In this document: piece by piece, positions 9,080-17,570 of the stretch
How the letters are laid out: each line of letters starts with the position of its first letter
Position numbering within the stretch: position 1 is the first letter of the stretch
Assembly: GCF_001424905.1 (NCBI RefSeq)
Contig: NZ_LMCU01000001.1
Coordinates: 611,150 to 675,149, forward strand
Direction of reading: 5' to 3'
Source: Leifsonia sp. Root112D2
GTDB lineage: Bacteria; Actinomycetota; Actinomycetes; Actinomycetales; Microbacteriaceae
DNA length: 64,000 nucleotides
Notes under the pieces: model-generated
Told to the model about the DNA's origin: nothing
Databases searched by the model: none
Seen by the model: the letters and a program-made list of their open reading frames with translations, nothing else
Position numbers and translations under genes: made by a program

Positions 9080-10315
9080 ATGATCACCTCCCCACCGACG
9101 GGTACGCTGCGGCTGCCCAGTCGCATCCACTTCGGGTACGGCGTGCGCGCCCAGCTCCCCGAACTGCTGGGCGCCCACGGCCGCCGAGTGCTCGCCGTCA
9201 TCGACCCGTTCCTCACCGGCACAGATCTCGTTCTCGAGGTGCTTGGGGGGCTGAAAGCTGCCGGGCTTGAGGTGCAGGTATACAGCGACATTCAGCCCGA
9301 ACTGCCGGTTGAGTCGCTGGATGCCGCGGGGGCCTTCGCACGCGACTTCGCACCGGATGCCGTACTCGCCATAGGAGGCGGAAGCGCGATAGATGCCGCG
9401 AAGCTCATCAGCCTGCTCGTCTCGCACCCGGGCCCGCTGTCGCGCTACTACGGGGAGAATGCGGTGCCCGGGCCTGTCCTTCCCATCGTCGCGGTGCCCA
9501 CTACGGCCGGAACCGGTTCCGAGGTGACGCCCGTGGCGGTGGTGTCGGACCCCAGCAAGGCGCTCAAGGTGGGCATCTCGAGCCCGCACCTCATCCCGGT
9601 GGCGGCCGTTGTGGATCCCGAGTTCACGCTCGGTGCCCCGCCCTCGGTGACGGCGTTCTCGGGCATCGACGCCCTCGTGCACTCGGTGGAGTCGTACACG
9701 GCCGCGGCGCTGCATCCGGATTGGTCGGCCACTCTTCCGGTCTTCACCGGGCTCAACTCGTTTTCTGAGATGCTCGCCCTGCACGCCGTCGAAATGCTCG
9801 GCGGCTGGCTTGCCACTGCTGTCGCCGAGCCGGGCAATCGCGAGGCGCGGCAACAGGTGGCGCTTGGAAGCCTGCTCGCCGGCATGTCGTTCGGGCCGAC
9901 GGGAACCCACCTCTCCCACGCGCTGCAGTACCCGATCGGCGCCATGACCAAGACTCCGCATGGGCTCGGCACGGGCTTGATGCTGCCCTACGTGGTCGAT
10001 GCCATGCGGGCGGATGCGGCCAGCGCCGAGCGCGTGGCCCGGATCGGCACCGCGCTCGGCTCCTCAGCCACGCAGAAGTCAGAGCAGGCCCAGGATGCCG
10101 TCACGGCGATCGTCGAGCTCAATCGAAAGATAGGGGTCCCCTCCACGCTTGCCGAAATCGGAATCGCCCGCGACCAGCTTGGCCACATCGCCGAACTGGG
10201 GCTCGCTTCCGGCCGACTCATCGCCATCGCCCCCATCCAGACAACCCAACAGTCCCTCGTGGACATCCTCGACAACGCCTACAGCGGGCACCTTCGCACC
10301 GGGAGCAATTCATGA
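9080..10315 (+). CDS. iron-containing (group III) alcohol dehydrogenase
   Basis: A 411-residue Fe-ADH. The NAD(P)-binding region has AIGGGSAIDAAK and VAVPTTAGTGSEVT; the metal ligands fit the Asp of the VVDPEF region, His in GIDALVHSVESY, His in THLSHALQYP and His in TKTPHGLGTG. Oxidises a primary alcohol or hydroxy acid to the aldehyde (or the reverse). Start ATG 9080 has AGGAGA 9 bp upstream. The stop overlaps the aldehyde dehydrogenase start by 4 bp, so the two act in sequence: alcohol to semialdehyde to acid. The 4-hydroxybutyrate to succinate route is one example, but the substrate is not defined. Confidence 0.88.
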   Translation: MITSPPTGTLRLPSRIHFGYGVRAQLPELLGAHGRRVLAVIDPFLTGTDLVLEVLGGLKAAGLEVQVYSDIQPELPVESLDAAGAFARDFAPDAVLAIGGGSAIDAAKLISLLVSHPGPLSRYYGENAVPGPVLPIVAVPTTAGTGSEVTPVAVVSDPSKALKVGISSPHLIPVAAVVDPEFTLGAPPSVTAFSGIDALVHSVESYTAAALHPDWSATLPVFTGLNSFSEMLALHAVEMLGGWLATAVAEPGNREARQQVALGSLLAGMSFGPTGTHLSHALQYPIGAMTKTPHGLGTGLMLPYVVDAMRADAASAERVARIGTALGSSATQKSEQAQDAVTAIVELNRKIGVPSTLAEIGIARDQLGHIAELGLASGRLIAIAPIQTTQQSLVDILDNAYSGHLRTGSNS

Positions 10316-11739
10316 CATACATCGCAGACCTCTTCATCGATGGCGAATGGCGGGCCGGCAGCTCGGGCGAGAGATTCGATGTCATCGACCCCTCCGACCT
10401 GTCGGTGATAGCTCGCTTCGCCGTGGCGAGCGAAGCCGATTGCATGGCCGCCGTCGACGCGGCCGCGAGCGCCCAGGCGGCCTGGGCCGCGACCGCCGCG
10501 CGCGAACGCAGCGAACTGCTTCGCGCCGCCTATGACATCTTCACGGACGAACTCGAGCAGTTCGCCGAAATCATGGTGCGCGAGAACGGCAAGGCCTGGA
10601 GTGATGCGATAGGCGAGGCCAACTATGCCAAGGAGTTCTTCCGCTGGTTCTCCGAGGAGGCGGTGCGCATACCCGGCGACTTTCGGCTCTCCCCCAGCGG
10701 CGACAAGCGCATTCTCGTCGACCGCCAGCCGATCGGGGTCTCGCTGCTGATCACTCCGTGGAATTTTCCTGCCGCGATGGCGACGAGAAAGATCGCGCCC
10801 GCACTGGCGGCAGGATGCACGACCATTCTCAAGCCGGCTCGGGAGACCCCGCTCACCGCCGCGTACGTCGTCGACGTTCTGCGCCGCGCCGGGGTGCCGT
10901 CCGGCGTCGTCAACCTCGTCACGCCGGTGCCGACCGGTCCGAACGTCGCGAAGATGATCGACCGCCCCGAGGTGAGAAAGCTCTCCTTCACCGGATCGAC
11001 CGAGGTCGGCCGCGATCTGCTGCGCGCCTGTGCCGACAGCGTCGTGAGCGCATCCATGGAGCTGGGCGGCAACGCCCCGGTCATCGTGCTGCCGGGCGCC
11101 GACATGGACGTCACGATCGAGGGGGCGGTGCTTGCGAAGATGCGCAACGGCGGCTCCGCGTGCACCGCGGCGAATCGCTTCTATGTGCATGCGTCGCTGC
11201 ACGACGAGTTCGTGGAGCGCATGAACGTGGCCCTCGGAGAATTCACGACCGGACCCGGACTGGACCGCTCCAACCAGCTCGGTGCCATGGTCTCGGTCAC
11301 CGAACGCGACAAGGTCGCGGGCCTCGTCGATGCCGCCGTCGCCGACGGCGCGACGGTGGTGCGCGGCGGAAAGGCGTCGGAGGCGGGCGCCTTCTACGAC
11401 GCGACGCTGGTCACGGGGGTGCAGCACGGCTCCCGCATCACGATGAACGAGATCTTCGGCCCGGTGACGGCGGTCGTGCGCTACGACGACGTGGACGAGG
11501 CCGTGCGCATGGCCAACGACACGATCTACGGGCTCATGGCCTACGTCTTCGGTGAGGAGCGCGAGGCCATGGCCGTCGCGCATCGTCTCGAGGCGGGAAT
11601 GATCGCGATCAACCGTGGAGTCGTGAGCGATCCTGCCGCCCCGTTCGGAGGAGTCAAGCAGAGCGGGCTCGGCCGAGAGGGCAGCTCAGAGGGCATCCTC
11701 GAGTATCTCGAGGAGAAGTACATCGCCGTGACCGCGTGA
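10312..11739 (+). CDS. NAD(P)-dependent aldehyde dehydrogenase (succinate-semialdehyde-dehydrogenase-like)
   Basis: A 475-residue ALDH. It shows the cofactor segment LLITPWNFPAAMATRKIAPALAAG-like with the catalytic-site Asn in PWNFP, GSTEVGRDLL for the nucleotide, the general base Glu in MELGGNAPVIV and the nucleophile Cys in GGSACTAANRFYV. C-terminal PFGGVKQSGLGREGSSEGI is typical of the GabD-like branch. Coupled by an ATGA overlap to the alcohol dehydrogenase, it most likely finishes oxidation of its product to a carboxylate. Semialdehyde specificity is inferred from the branch resemblance only. Confidence 0.88.
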   Translation: MTYIADLFIDGEWRAGSSGERFDVIDPSDLSVIARFAVASEADCMAAVDAAASAQAAWAATAARERSELLRAAYDIFTDELEQFAEIMVRENGKAWSDAIGEANYAKEFFRWFSEEAVRIPGDFRLSPSGDKRILVDRQPIGVSLLITPWNFPAAMATRKIAPALAAGCTTILKPARETPLTAAYVVDVLRRAGVPSGVVNLVTPVPTGPNVAKMIDRPEVRKLSFTGSTEVGRDLLRACADSVVSASMELGGNAPVIVLPGADMDVTIEGAVLAKMRNGGSACTAANRFYVHASLHDEFVERMNVALGEFTTGPGLDRSNQLGAMVSVTERDKVAGLVDAAVADGATVVRGGKASEAGAFYDATLVTGVQHGSRITMNEIFGPVTAVVRYDDVDEAVRMANDTIYGLMAYVFGEEREAMAVAHRLEAGMIAINRGVVSDPAAPFGGVKQSGLGREGSSEGILEYLEEKYIAVTA

Positions 11740-11747
11740 GGGTGGAT

Positions 11748-11772
11748 CGCCCGGGCGCTGGCCGCCCGGGCG
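11748..11772. terminator. GC-rich hairpin between convergent genes
   Basis: CGCCCGGGCG (11748-11757), a 5-base loop and a second CGCCCGGGCG (11763-11772) form a 10-bp GC-only stem. It sits between the ends of the convergent aldehyde dehydrogenase and cyclase-family genes. There is no T tract, so it would be a strong barrier of the kind common in actinobacteria that may stop both transcripts. Confidence 0.5.
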
Positions 11773-11784
11773 CGGCGGCCGCTG

Positions 11785-12762
11785 CTACTTGATGGCCATG
11801 GCGTTCGGTGGCGAGCCGACGCCACCGACGATGTTGAGCGGCTTGCAGGTGAGGAAGAACTCGTAGACGCCATCGGCCGCGCAGTCGGCGGCGAGGTCGT
11901 CAACCTTCCAGAGCTCGCCGACCGCCATGCCGAGCAGCGCTATGAGCGGGCGGTGCAGCATGCCGCTGTGGTTCACTCCACGCTCGGGAACCTTCTCGTC
12001 GGCAAGCCGAAAATCTGAATCGATGACCGGATCGGCCTCGACGGCCGGGGTGTCGCTGGCAACGAGCGCGATCTCCCTGTCCCACAGCCACCGCAGGATC
12101 TCCTCCCGCTGGGCGAGACCCGGCGACTTATTGCGCGAGTTGAACTCGATGCGCTCGTCGCGGGACTTCGCGACATAATTCTCCGACCAGCCCGTTCGCA
12201 GCAGCAGCATGTCCCCGCCGCTCCACGAGACGTTCTGCGACTCGGCGATCTCATCCAGCGTGGATGCGTCGAGAACGACGGTCTGCTCACAGTCGAATGG
12301 GCGGCCTTCGTTCTCGAAGAAGCGCTGGACATCCAGCAGAACGCCCCGGCCCGCGATGCCCGAGTCGGACCAGTTATGGATGCCCAGCTGGGTCGAGCCC
12401 TGGTTGTTGTCGGCGGCGGGGAGCCCATTGTAGAAACCATGCTCCGGGTGGCCGATGTGACGCAGCGAGTCGAGCTGGGAGGTGGACTGCAGGTAGAACG
12501 AATCCAGCCAGTCGTCACGATGGAACTCGTTGTTGGCGAAGACATGGTGCTCGGTTGCCGGTCGCGTGCCTGTCGGGTAGGGGTCGAAGGCGTTGAGCGC
12601 GTAGTCCAGGCTGAAGCGACGGCCGGTGCGAATCAAGCGCGCAGCATCGGCAACGCGTTCGGGCGTCAGAAAATTGACGGTTCCCAGCTGATCGTCGCGT
12701 CCGAAGACGTTCCAGCTCGAGCCGGGAGGCTGCGCGGTGGCGAGCTCGTCGTATGTTGGCAC
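11785..12762 (-). CDS. cyclase family protein (kynurenine-formamidase-like metal hydrolase)
   Basis: 325 residues from the GTG at 12762, which has GAAGGA 8 bp upstream and lies one base after the stop of the IclR gene; the frame is open beyond it, but the added N-terminus overlaps that gene. The protein opens with PTYDELATAQPPGSSWNVFGRDDQLGTVN-like sequence of the large cyclase subgroup. Metal-binding and catalytic positions are suggested by SLRHIGHPEHG, WSDSGIAGRGVLLDV and DTPAVEADP. These enzymes hydrolyse amide or lactone bonds using a metal; substrates range from N-formylkynurenine to isatin. Its tight coupling to the IclR gene suggests they are controlled together. Confidence 0.8.
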   Translation of the reverse strand: MPTYDELATAQPPGSSWNVFGRDDQLGTVNFLTPERVADAARLIRTGRRFSLDYALNAFDPYPTGTRPATEHHVFANNEFHRDDWLDSFYLQSTSQLDSLRHIGHPEHGFYNGLPAADNNQGSTQLGIHNWSDSGIAGRGVLLDVQRFFENEGRPFDCEQTVVLDASTLDEIAESQNVSWSGGDMLLLRTGWSENYVAKSRDERIEFNSRNKSPGLAQREEILRWLWDREIALVASDTPAVEADPVIDSDFRLADEKVPERGVNHSGMLHRPLIALLGMAVGELWKVDDLAADCAADGVYEFFLTCKPLNIVGGVGSPPNAMAIK

Positions 12763-12763
12763 T

Positions 12764-13531
12764 TCATTGTCCTTCGTGACCGCCGAGCTCCCTGCTGAGC
12801 ACGGCCGCCGTGTCGATGAGTTGAGCGAACGCAGGAGAATCTGCTGAAAGGCTGCTGGCCTCGCCGGCGCCGAGCAGCGCAACCGTCGCACAGATGCCGT
12901 GCTCGTCGAACACGGGAACGGCAACACCAAAGACGCCCCCCGCGTGACTGACGAAAGAATGCCCGGTGCGACGCGCGGTGTAGACCGCGGCCTCGAGGTC
13001 GGCTCGCTCGCTCGGCGACGCATCCGCCACCATGCGATCGAAACCGGTCTGGTCCTTCTGGTGTGCGAGAAAAACATGCGCCTGGGAGGCGGTGCGGTCA
13101 AGCTGGGATCCGGCCTTCACCGTCACGAACACCGTGCGGGTGGAGTCCTCCCGCACGACCGCCGTGACGGGGCCGTGTGCGCCCCAGATGCTGAGCACGG
13201 CGGTCATGTGTGCGGCCGTGGCGAGCTTCTCGAGGTAGGGCGGCGCGATCTCCACGACCCGATTGCGCCCGAGGGCGTGAATGCCGAGCTGCATCATGAG
13301 GCCACCCAGAATGAAGGTGCCCCGGCGCGGCCCGCGATCGAGTATCTCGGCGGTGACGAGCGACGCGCAATAGCGGTACGCGGTCGTTCGGTTCAGACCG
13401 AGCCGTTCGGCAACATCCGCCGCCGTCAGTTCGGTCGTATCAGGACCGAACAGGGAACAGATCTGGCCCACACGGGAGACGGCCTGAATGTCGGAGGAGG
13501 ATACCTCGCTGGCCTTGTCATTGTTCGTCAT
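12764..13531 (-). CDS. IclR family transcriptional regulator (upstream of cyclase)
   Basis: 255 residues from ATG 13531 (MTNNDKASEVSSS); an in-frame ATG 23 codons upstream lacks support. wHTH with AERLGLNRTTAYRYCASL, effector domain with HMTAVLSIWGAHGPVTAVVRED and HAGGVFGVAVPVFDEHG. The recognition helix is almost the same as that of the next IclR gene (LGLNRTTA-RY), so the two probably recognise similar DNA. That fits the shared GTTCA-N4-CGAA-like sites at 13670 and 14643. It lies upstream of, and one base from, the cyclase gene. Confidence 0.85.
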   Translation of the reverse strand: MTNNDKASEVSSSDIQAVSRVGQICSLFGPDTTELTAADVAERLGLNRTTAYRYCASLVTAEILDRGPRRGTFILGGLMMQLGIHALGRNRVVEIAPPYLEKLATAAHMTAVLSIWGAHGPVTAVVREDSTRTVFVTVKAGSQLDRTASQAHVFLAHQKDQTGFDRMVADASPSERADLEAAVYTARRTGHSFVSHAGGVFGVAVPVFDEHGICATVALLGAGEASSLSADSPAFAQLIDTAAVLSRELGGHEGQ

Positions 13532-13669
13532 TCCAGAATCGTAGTTCAGATGGGGAACGGTATCGGTGCGACTCGGCATCGACGTGGACGTCGATGTCAC
13601 AGCCCCGCCCAGCGGGTGCCTCTGGTCATCACCTCGTCAGTGCCCTTTCGTCAGAGCGGATCACGATTC

Positions 13670-13704
13670 GTTCACATTACGAATATTTAACCCGTTATGT
13701 GAAC
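13670..13704. promoter_or_regulatory. inverted repeat GTTCACAT-N19-ATGTGAAC, candidate IclR operator
   Basis: Perfect 8+8 bp inverted repeat. Its left half overlaps a second, smaller inverted repeat (ATTCGT-N7-ACGAAT, 13666-13684) containing GTTCACATTACGAA. A closely similar 14-mer (GTTCATATTCCGAA, minus strand) lies at 14643-14656. Located in the AT-richer gap between two IclR genes, it is likely an operator for one or both. Confidence 0.5.
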
Positions 13705-13773
13705 ATAGCAGTACCGCGTGGTCCACGACAAGCACGCGACGAACGTCGTGACACAGACGCGCCCAAGCGGGGC

Positions 13774-14559
13774 TCAGGATCCTCCCACTGCGCCGAGTCG
13801 TTCGGCGGCCGACTGCAGCAATTGCACGCGCCCAGCCGACTCGGCATCCTCCGGGGAGAGCATCGCTGTGGTGCCGATGAGTGCCATTGCCGCCTGCACG
13901 TCGCGGCCGCCGAAAATCGGCGCGGCAACCGATGCGAGCCCCACGCGACCGAGATCGCCCCAGGAGAGGCGATCACGCCGCGCGGTGACGAACTGCGCCT
14001 GCTCCGCCCGCGCGTCGGCGGAGCTGAGTGTGACGAGAAGTTTGTCGACCACACTCGGGTCCGCTTGGAACGCGAGCAACACGCGCGATTGCGCCGCCTT
14101 CACTTCGAGCACGGTGCCGACACGCACCGTCAGAATGATCGTGCCCTCGTGGGCCTCTTCGACAAGGGTCACTATGGCACCGGAGCGGCCCAGGAAGCTC
14201 AGAACCGCGGTGAGCCCGGTGCGGTCGGAGAGCTGGCGCATGACGGAGGGCGCCAGGGCGAGCAGCTGCTGCCGTTCGGAGACGAGACCGGACAGCTGGT
14301 CCAGCAGGGGCCCTGGCCCGTGACCGGCACTGAGAAATCCCGAGACCTGCAGCGATTGAAGATAGCGATGTGCCGTCGTGCGATTGAGCCCGAGTCGCTC
14401 CGAAACGATGACCGGCGTCAGCACGCGCGTGTCCTGGTCGAAAAGTGAGAGCACCATCGCCGCACGTTCGATCGACTGGATCGATCCCCGCTCGCCGTCG
14501 GGACGCGCAACCACGACCCCGCCTGTCTCCTCGGCCGGCGAGAACGGTTCACCGCTCAT
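13774..14559 (-). CDS. IclR family transcriptional regulator (divergent from BKACE operon)
   Basis: 261 residues: wHTH with SERLGLNRTTAHRYLQSLQVSGF followed by an IclR effector domain (TGLTAVLSFLGRSGAIVTLVEEAHEG, GLASVAAPIFGGRDVQAAMALIG). It is divergent from the DUF6282-BKACE-bicupin-aldolase operon and separated from it by a 209-bp AT-rich gap holding several related half-sites, so it is the likely regulator of that operon. It appears to be a diverged paralogue of the IclR gene 243 bp downstream. Confidence 0.85.
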   Translation of the reverse strand: MSGEPFSPAEETGGVVVARPDGERGSIQSIERAAMVLSLFDQDTRVLTPVIVSERLGLNRTTAHRYLQSLQVSGFLSAGHGPGPLLDQLSGLVSERQQLLALAPSVMRQLSDRTGLTAVLSFLGRSGAIVTLVEEAHEGTIILTVRVGTVLEVKAAQSRVLLAFQADPSVVDKLLVTLSSADARAEQAQFVTARRDRLSWGDLGRVGLASVAAPIFGGRDVQAAMALIGTTAMLSPEDAESAGRVQLLQSAAERLGAVGGS

Positions 14560-14618
14560 CTCTCACCCCACGACCCCGGCGCCGGATAGCGCCGTCTGAG
14601 CACTAAGTAGACCAATCA

Positions 14619-14752
14619 ATTGTTCAAAGTGCAATCCATACTTTCGGAATATGAACAGGTTTGGCGCAATCGTGAGTCCAATCTCGATCGCGACCCAACT
14701 AGACAAGCCTGCCAAAAATCCGTATTCTGAACAGAAATTGCACAATACGAAC
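14619..14752. promoter_or_regulatory. divergent control region with repeated GTTCA...CGAA-type sites
   Basis: Three related sites on the minus strand: GTTCATATTCCGAA (14643-14656), GTTCAGAATACGGA (14719-14732) and the weaker GTTCGTATTGTGCAA (14738-14752). A further ATTG-TTCAAAGTG-CAAT inverted repeat is at 14619-14635. The first matches the site at 13670 in 12 of 14 positions. The region drives the divergent IclR gene and the DUF6282 operon. The AAGGAGG ribosome site for DUF6282 lies at 14756-14762. Confidence 0.5.
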
Positions 14753-14768
14753 ACAAGGAGGTACCCGG

Positions 14769-15710
14769 ATGTCTGTCGCCGAAGACGCACCGGTCCTGTC
14801 ACCCACGCCCTCGCCTGCGCTGCTCAAGGTTCTGAACGGAGCCGTCGACCTGCACGTGCACTCGGGTCCGAGCCCGTTCCCCCGGCGGTTGAACCACGTG
14901 GAGGCCTCCTACGATGCCGCGCGCATCGGAATGCGGGCGATCCTGATCAAGTCCCACCACCACAACACCGTGATGGATCTTCTCGCGATGCAGGATCTGC
15001 TGAAGGATGCGCCGACGCCGGCATACGGCGGCGTCGCGTTGAATTCCGAGGTCGGAGGCATTAACCCCTCCGCCGTGGCCGTGGCCATTCAGATGGGCGG
15101 GCGGGCGGTGTGGGGGCCGACCGTCTCGGCCGGCCAGCACATCCGGGCGCACAATCATGACGACGGCTTCCCCACCGCCGGATCGAACCTGGAGGAGAAG
15201 GAAGTCTCCATCTTCGACGCTTCCGGTGCCGTCTCGGCCGAGACCGTGCGGGTGACGCAACTGATCGCCGAGGCGAACATCATGCTCACCGGCGGCCACC
15301 TCGACGGCGAATCCATGAAGGCGTTCTTCGCCACCGCCAAAGCCAACGGCGTGCACCGGCTGCTGCTGCACCACCCCGACTTCATCGTGAACGCCAGCGA
15401 GACCGACGTGGAAGAAATGGTGGGCTACGGCGCCTTCGTCGAACACGAGATGTCGATGTATCACCCCGGTGTCGAGGCGCCCGGTTTTCCGATCCAGCAA
15501 CTCGTGGACTGGATCGAGAAGATCGGCCCCGAGCGCACCATCATCGACTCCGACCTCGGCCAAAAGGGCAACCCGCTCCCCGTTGACGGCTACATCTACG
15601 TCATTCAGCAGTTGCTCGACCACGGCATCTCCGAAAAGGATGTGCGTCAAATGATCTGCTACAACACCGCCTACCTGCTCGGTCTCGAGCAAACGAACAA
15701 AGCGCACTGA
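14769..15710 (+). CDS. DUF6282 family protein (amidohydrolase-like TIM barrel)
   Basis: 313 residues. The VDLHVHSGPSPFPRRLN segment has the HxH of a metallo-hydrolase first strand. KSHHHNTV, LTGGHLDGESM, LLLHHPDF and EHEMSMYHPG supply further His, and IIDSDLGQKGNP gives a late Asp, the pattern expected of an amidohydrolase/PHP-like metal site. DUF6282 has no assigned reaction that I know of; hydrolysis of an amide or lactone feeding the next enzyme is plausible. Strong ribosome site 6 bp before ATG 14769. First gene of a four-gene operon; its stop shares a base with the BKACE start (TGATG). Confidence 0.75.
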   Translation: MSVAEDAPVLSPTPSPALLKVLNGAVDLHVHSGPSPFPRRLNHVEASYDAARIGMRAILIKSHHHNTVMDLLAMQDLLKDAPTPAYGGVALNSEVGGINPSAVAVAIQMGGRAVWGPTVSAGQHIRAHNHDDGFPTAGSNLEEKEVSIFDASGAVSAETVRVTQLIAEANIMLTGGHLDGESMKAFFATAKANGVHRLLLHHPDFIVNASETDVEEMVGYGAFVEHEMSMYHPGVEAPGFPIQQLVDWIEKIGPERTIIDSDLGQKGNPLPVDGYIYVIQQLLDHGISEKDVRQMICYNTAYLLGLEQTNKAH

Positions 15711-16642
15711 TGCGCACCGCCGACAAGGTCATCATCAGCACGGCCATCACCGGGTCTGTCAACATTCCCTCGCAGAGCGACTACCTGCCGCTCTCGGCTG
15801 ACCAGGTCGTGGCCGCCTCGCTGGAGGCGGTCGAAGCGGGCTCCGCCATCATCCATCTGCATGCGCGCCACCCCGACGGGCGGCCTGCCTTCGAGCCGGA
15901 GGTGTTCGAGCAGATCATTCCGCGCATCCTCGAGCAGACGGATGCCGTGATCAACATCTCCACGGGCGGTGCGTCATCGATGACCATGGACGAACGCCTT
16001 GCGGCGGCGGTGCGCTTCAGCCCGGAGCTCGCCTCGCTCAACATGGGGTCGATGAACTTCGTGTATTCCGGCATCGCCGACAAGATCACGAACTGGAAGT
16101 TCGACTGGGAGAAGCAGTACGTTCTCAACACCTACTCCAATCCCTTCGTCAATTCATTCGACAAGATCGAGTACACCCTGCGTGAGCTGGGCGAGAAACG
16201 CGGCACCCGGTTCGAATACGAGTGCTACGACATCGGTCACCTCTACACGCTCGCGTACTTCGTCGAGAAGGGCCTCGCGAAGCCACCGTTCCTCATTCAG
16301 GGCGTGTTCGGCATTCTCGGAGGTATCGGCGCCGATCACGAGAACCTGACGCACATGGTCGCTATCGCCGACAAGCTTTTCGGTGACGACTACTCTTTCT
16401 CCGCCTTCGCCGCCGGCCGCAACCAGATGCAGTTCGGCACGCACAGCGCGTGGCTCGGCGGGCACGTGAGGGTAGGTCTGGAGGACAACCTCTGGATCGG
16501 CAAGGGCGAACTCGCCACGAGCAACGCACAACAGGTGACGAAGATTCGCGCGATGGTCGAAGACCTCGGCAAGGAGATTGCCACCCCTGACGATGCCCGG
16601 CGCATGCTCGCGCTCAAGGGCGTCGACAAAGTCACCCTATAA
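15710..16642 (+). CDS. beta-keto acid cleavage enzyme (BKACE, DUF849)
   Basis: 310 residues, family length. VVIISTAITGS-like start, zinc-binding HLHARHPDG (two His), INISTGGAS, NMGSMNF, and the C-terminal GGIGADHENL / RNQMQFGTHSAWLGGHVRVGLEDN segments all fit 3-keto-5-aminohexanoate cleavage enzyme relatives. BKACEs condense a beta-keto acid with acetyl-CoA and split it into acetoacetate plus a CoA ester; no organic cofactor is used, only a metal. Which beta-keto acid is used cannot be read from sequence. The acetoacetate could be activated by the scoAB product and cleaved by the thiolase encoded at 4.7-7.3 kb. Confidence 0.88.
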   Translation: MRTADKVIISTAITGSVNIPSQSDYLPLSADQVVAASLEAVEAGSAIIHLHARHPDGRPAFEPEVFEQIIPRILEQTDAVINISTGGASSMTMDERLAAAVRFSPELASLNMGSMNFVYSGIADKITNWKFDWEKQYVLNTYSNPFVNSFDKIEYTLRELGEKRGTRFEYECYDIGHLYTLAYFVEKGLAKPPFLIQGVFGILGGIGADHENLTHMVAIADKLFGDDYSFSAFAAGRNQMQFGTHSAWLGGHVRVGLEDNLWIGKGELATSNAQQVTKIRAMVEDLGKEIATPDDARRMLALKGVDKVTL

Positions 16643-16658
16643 GGAGGAACGAACCGTC

Positions 16659-17570
16659 ATGACGATGTACGCCAAAGATGACATTCGATCGAAGCTCGCG
16701 ACTGCAACGCCCGCGAAAGCGGTGGATCCCTCGACTCCGATCAAGGCCTCGCAGTGGATCGGGTTCCACGCTTACGAACCCACCGAGACAGGACCGAAGG
16801 GGAGCCGCACCTGGACGGCGCGCGCGGCCAACCTGGTGATCTCGTACACGGAAGCGAAAGCCGGCGAGACCTTCACCCGCGTCGGGCAGCCCGACGAGTA
16901 CACGGTGCTCATGTACTCCGACAGTGCCGCCATCCGCGTCACCGCTGGCGACGCGACCGCCGAGGTGTCCGAAGAAGCGTTCGTGGTTGTTCCCCCGGGT
17001 GACAACTCCATCGAGATCGTCAGCGACGGCATCCTCATTCGGCTGTTCTCGGCCGTGGCCGATGACCTGCGTGAGGGCGCGCTCAACACCGACGCCTACG
17101 CCGAGCCCGACCAGCGAGCGGCTCCCCTCGAGCCGTGGCCCGATCCGGTTGGCGGTTTCACGCTGCGGGTCTACAAGCTCGCCGATACGCCCATCGCAGA
17201 GGGCCGATTCGGGCGCATCTTTAGAACCACCAACCTCATGGTGAACTTTCTTGCCGAGGAGCCCGGCCCGCGCGACAAATACAAGCTCTCGCCACACTTC
17301 CACGACGATTTCGAACAGATCTCGCTGGCTGTGAAGGGCACGTTCGTGCACCACATTCGCTACCCGTGGGGACCGGACTCGACACAATGGCGAGCGGATG
17401 AGAGCCGCGAGATCGACACCCCGTCGATCTGCATCATTCCCCCGCCCACCGTGCACACGACCCAGGGCATCGGGGCCCACCAGCAGTTGCTCGACATCTT
17501 CTCGCCACCGCGCGAAGACTTCTCCGCGTCGGGCTGGGTGCTCAACGCCGACGACTATCCGGCGAAGTGA
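16659..17570 (+). CDS. bicupin-fold protein
   Basis: About 303 residues. Two cupin-like halves: residues ~40-130 (YTEAKAGETFTRVGQPDEYTVL, then VVVPPGDNSIEI) and ~170-290 (KLSPHFHDDFEQISLAVKG with metal-type HxH...E, then IIPPPTVHTTQGIG). The second half looks metal-binding; the first lacks His ligands. Isomerase, dioxygenase or decarboxylase roles are all possible. Start ATG 16659 follows AAGGAGG at 16641-16647; a second ATG two codons on is possible. Between BKACE and the aldolase in one operon, so part of the same pathway. Confidence 0.6.
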   Translation: MTMYAKDDIRSKLATATPAKAVDPSTPIKASQWIGFHAYEPTETGPKGSRTWTARAANLVISYTEAKAGETFTRVGQPDEYTVLMYSDSAAIRVTAGDATAEVSEEAFVVVPPGDNSIEIVSDGILIRLFSAVADDLREGALNTDAYAEPDQRAAPLEPWPDPVGGFTLRVYKLADTPIAEGRFGRIFRTTNLMVNFLAEEPGPRDKYKLSPHFHDDFEQISLAVKGTFVHHIRYPWGPDSTQWRADESREIDTPSICIIPPPTVHTTQGIGAHQQLLDIFSPPREDFSASGWVLNADDYPAK

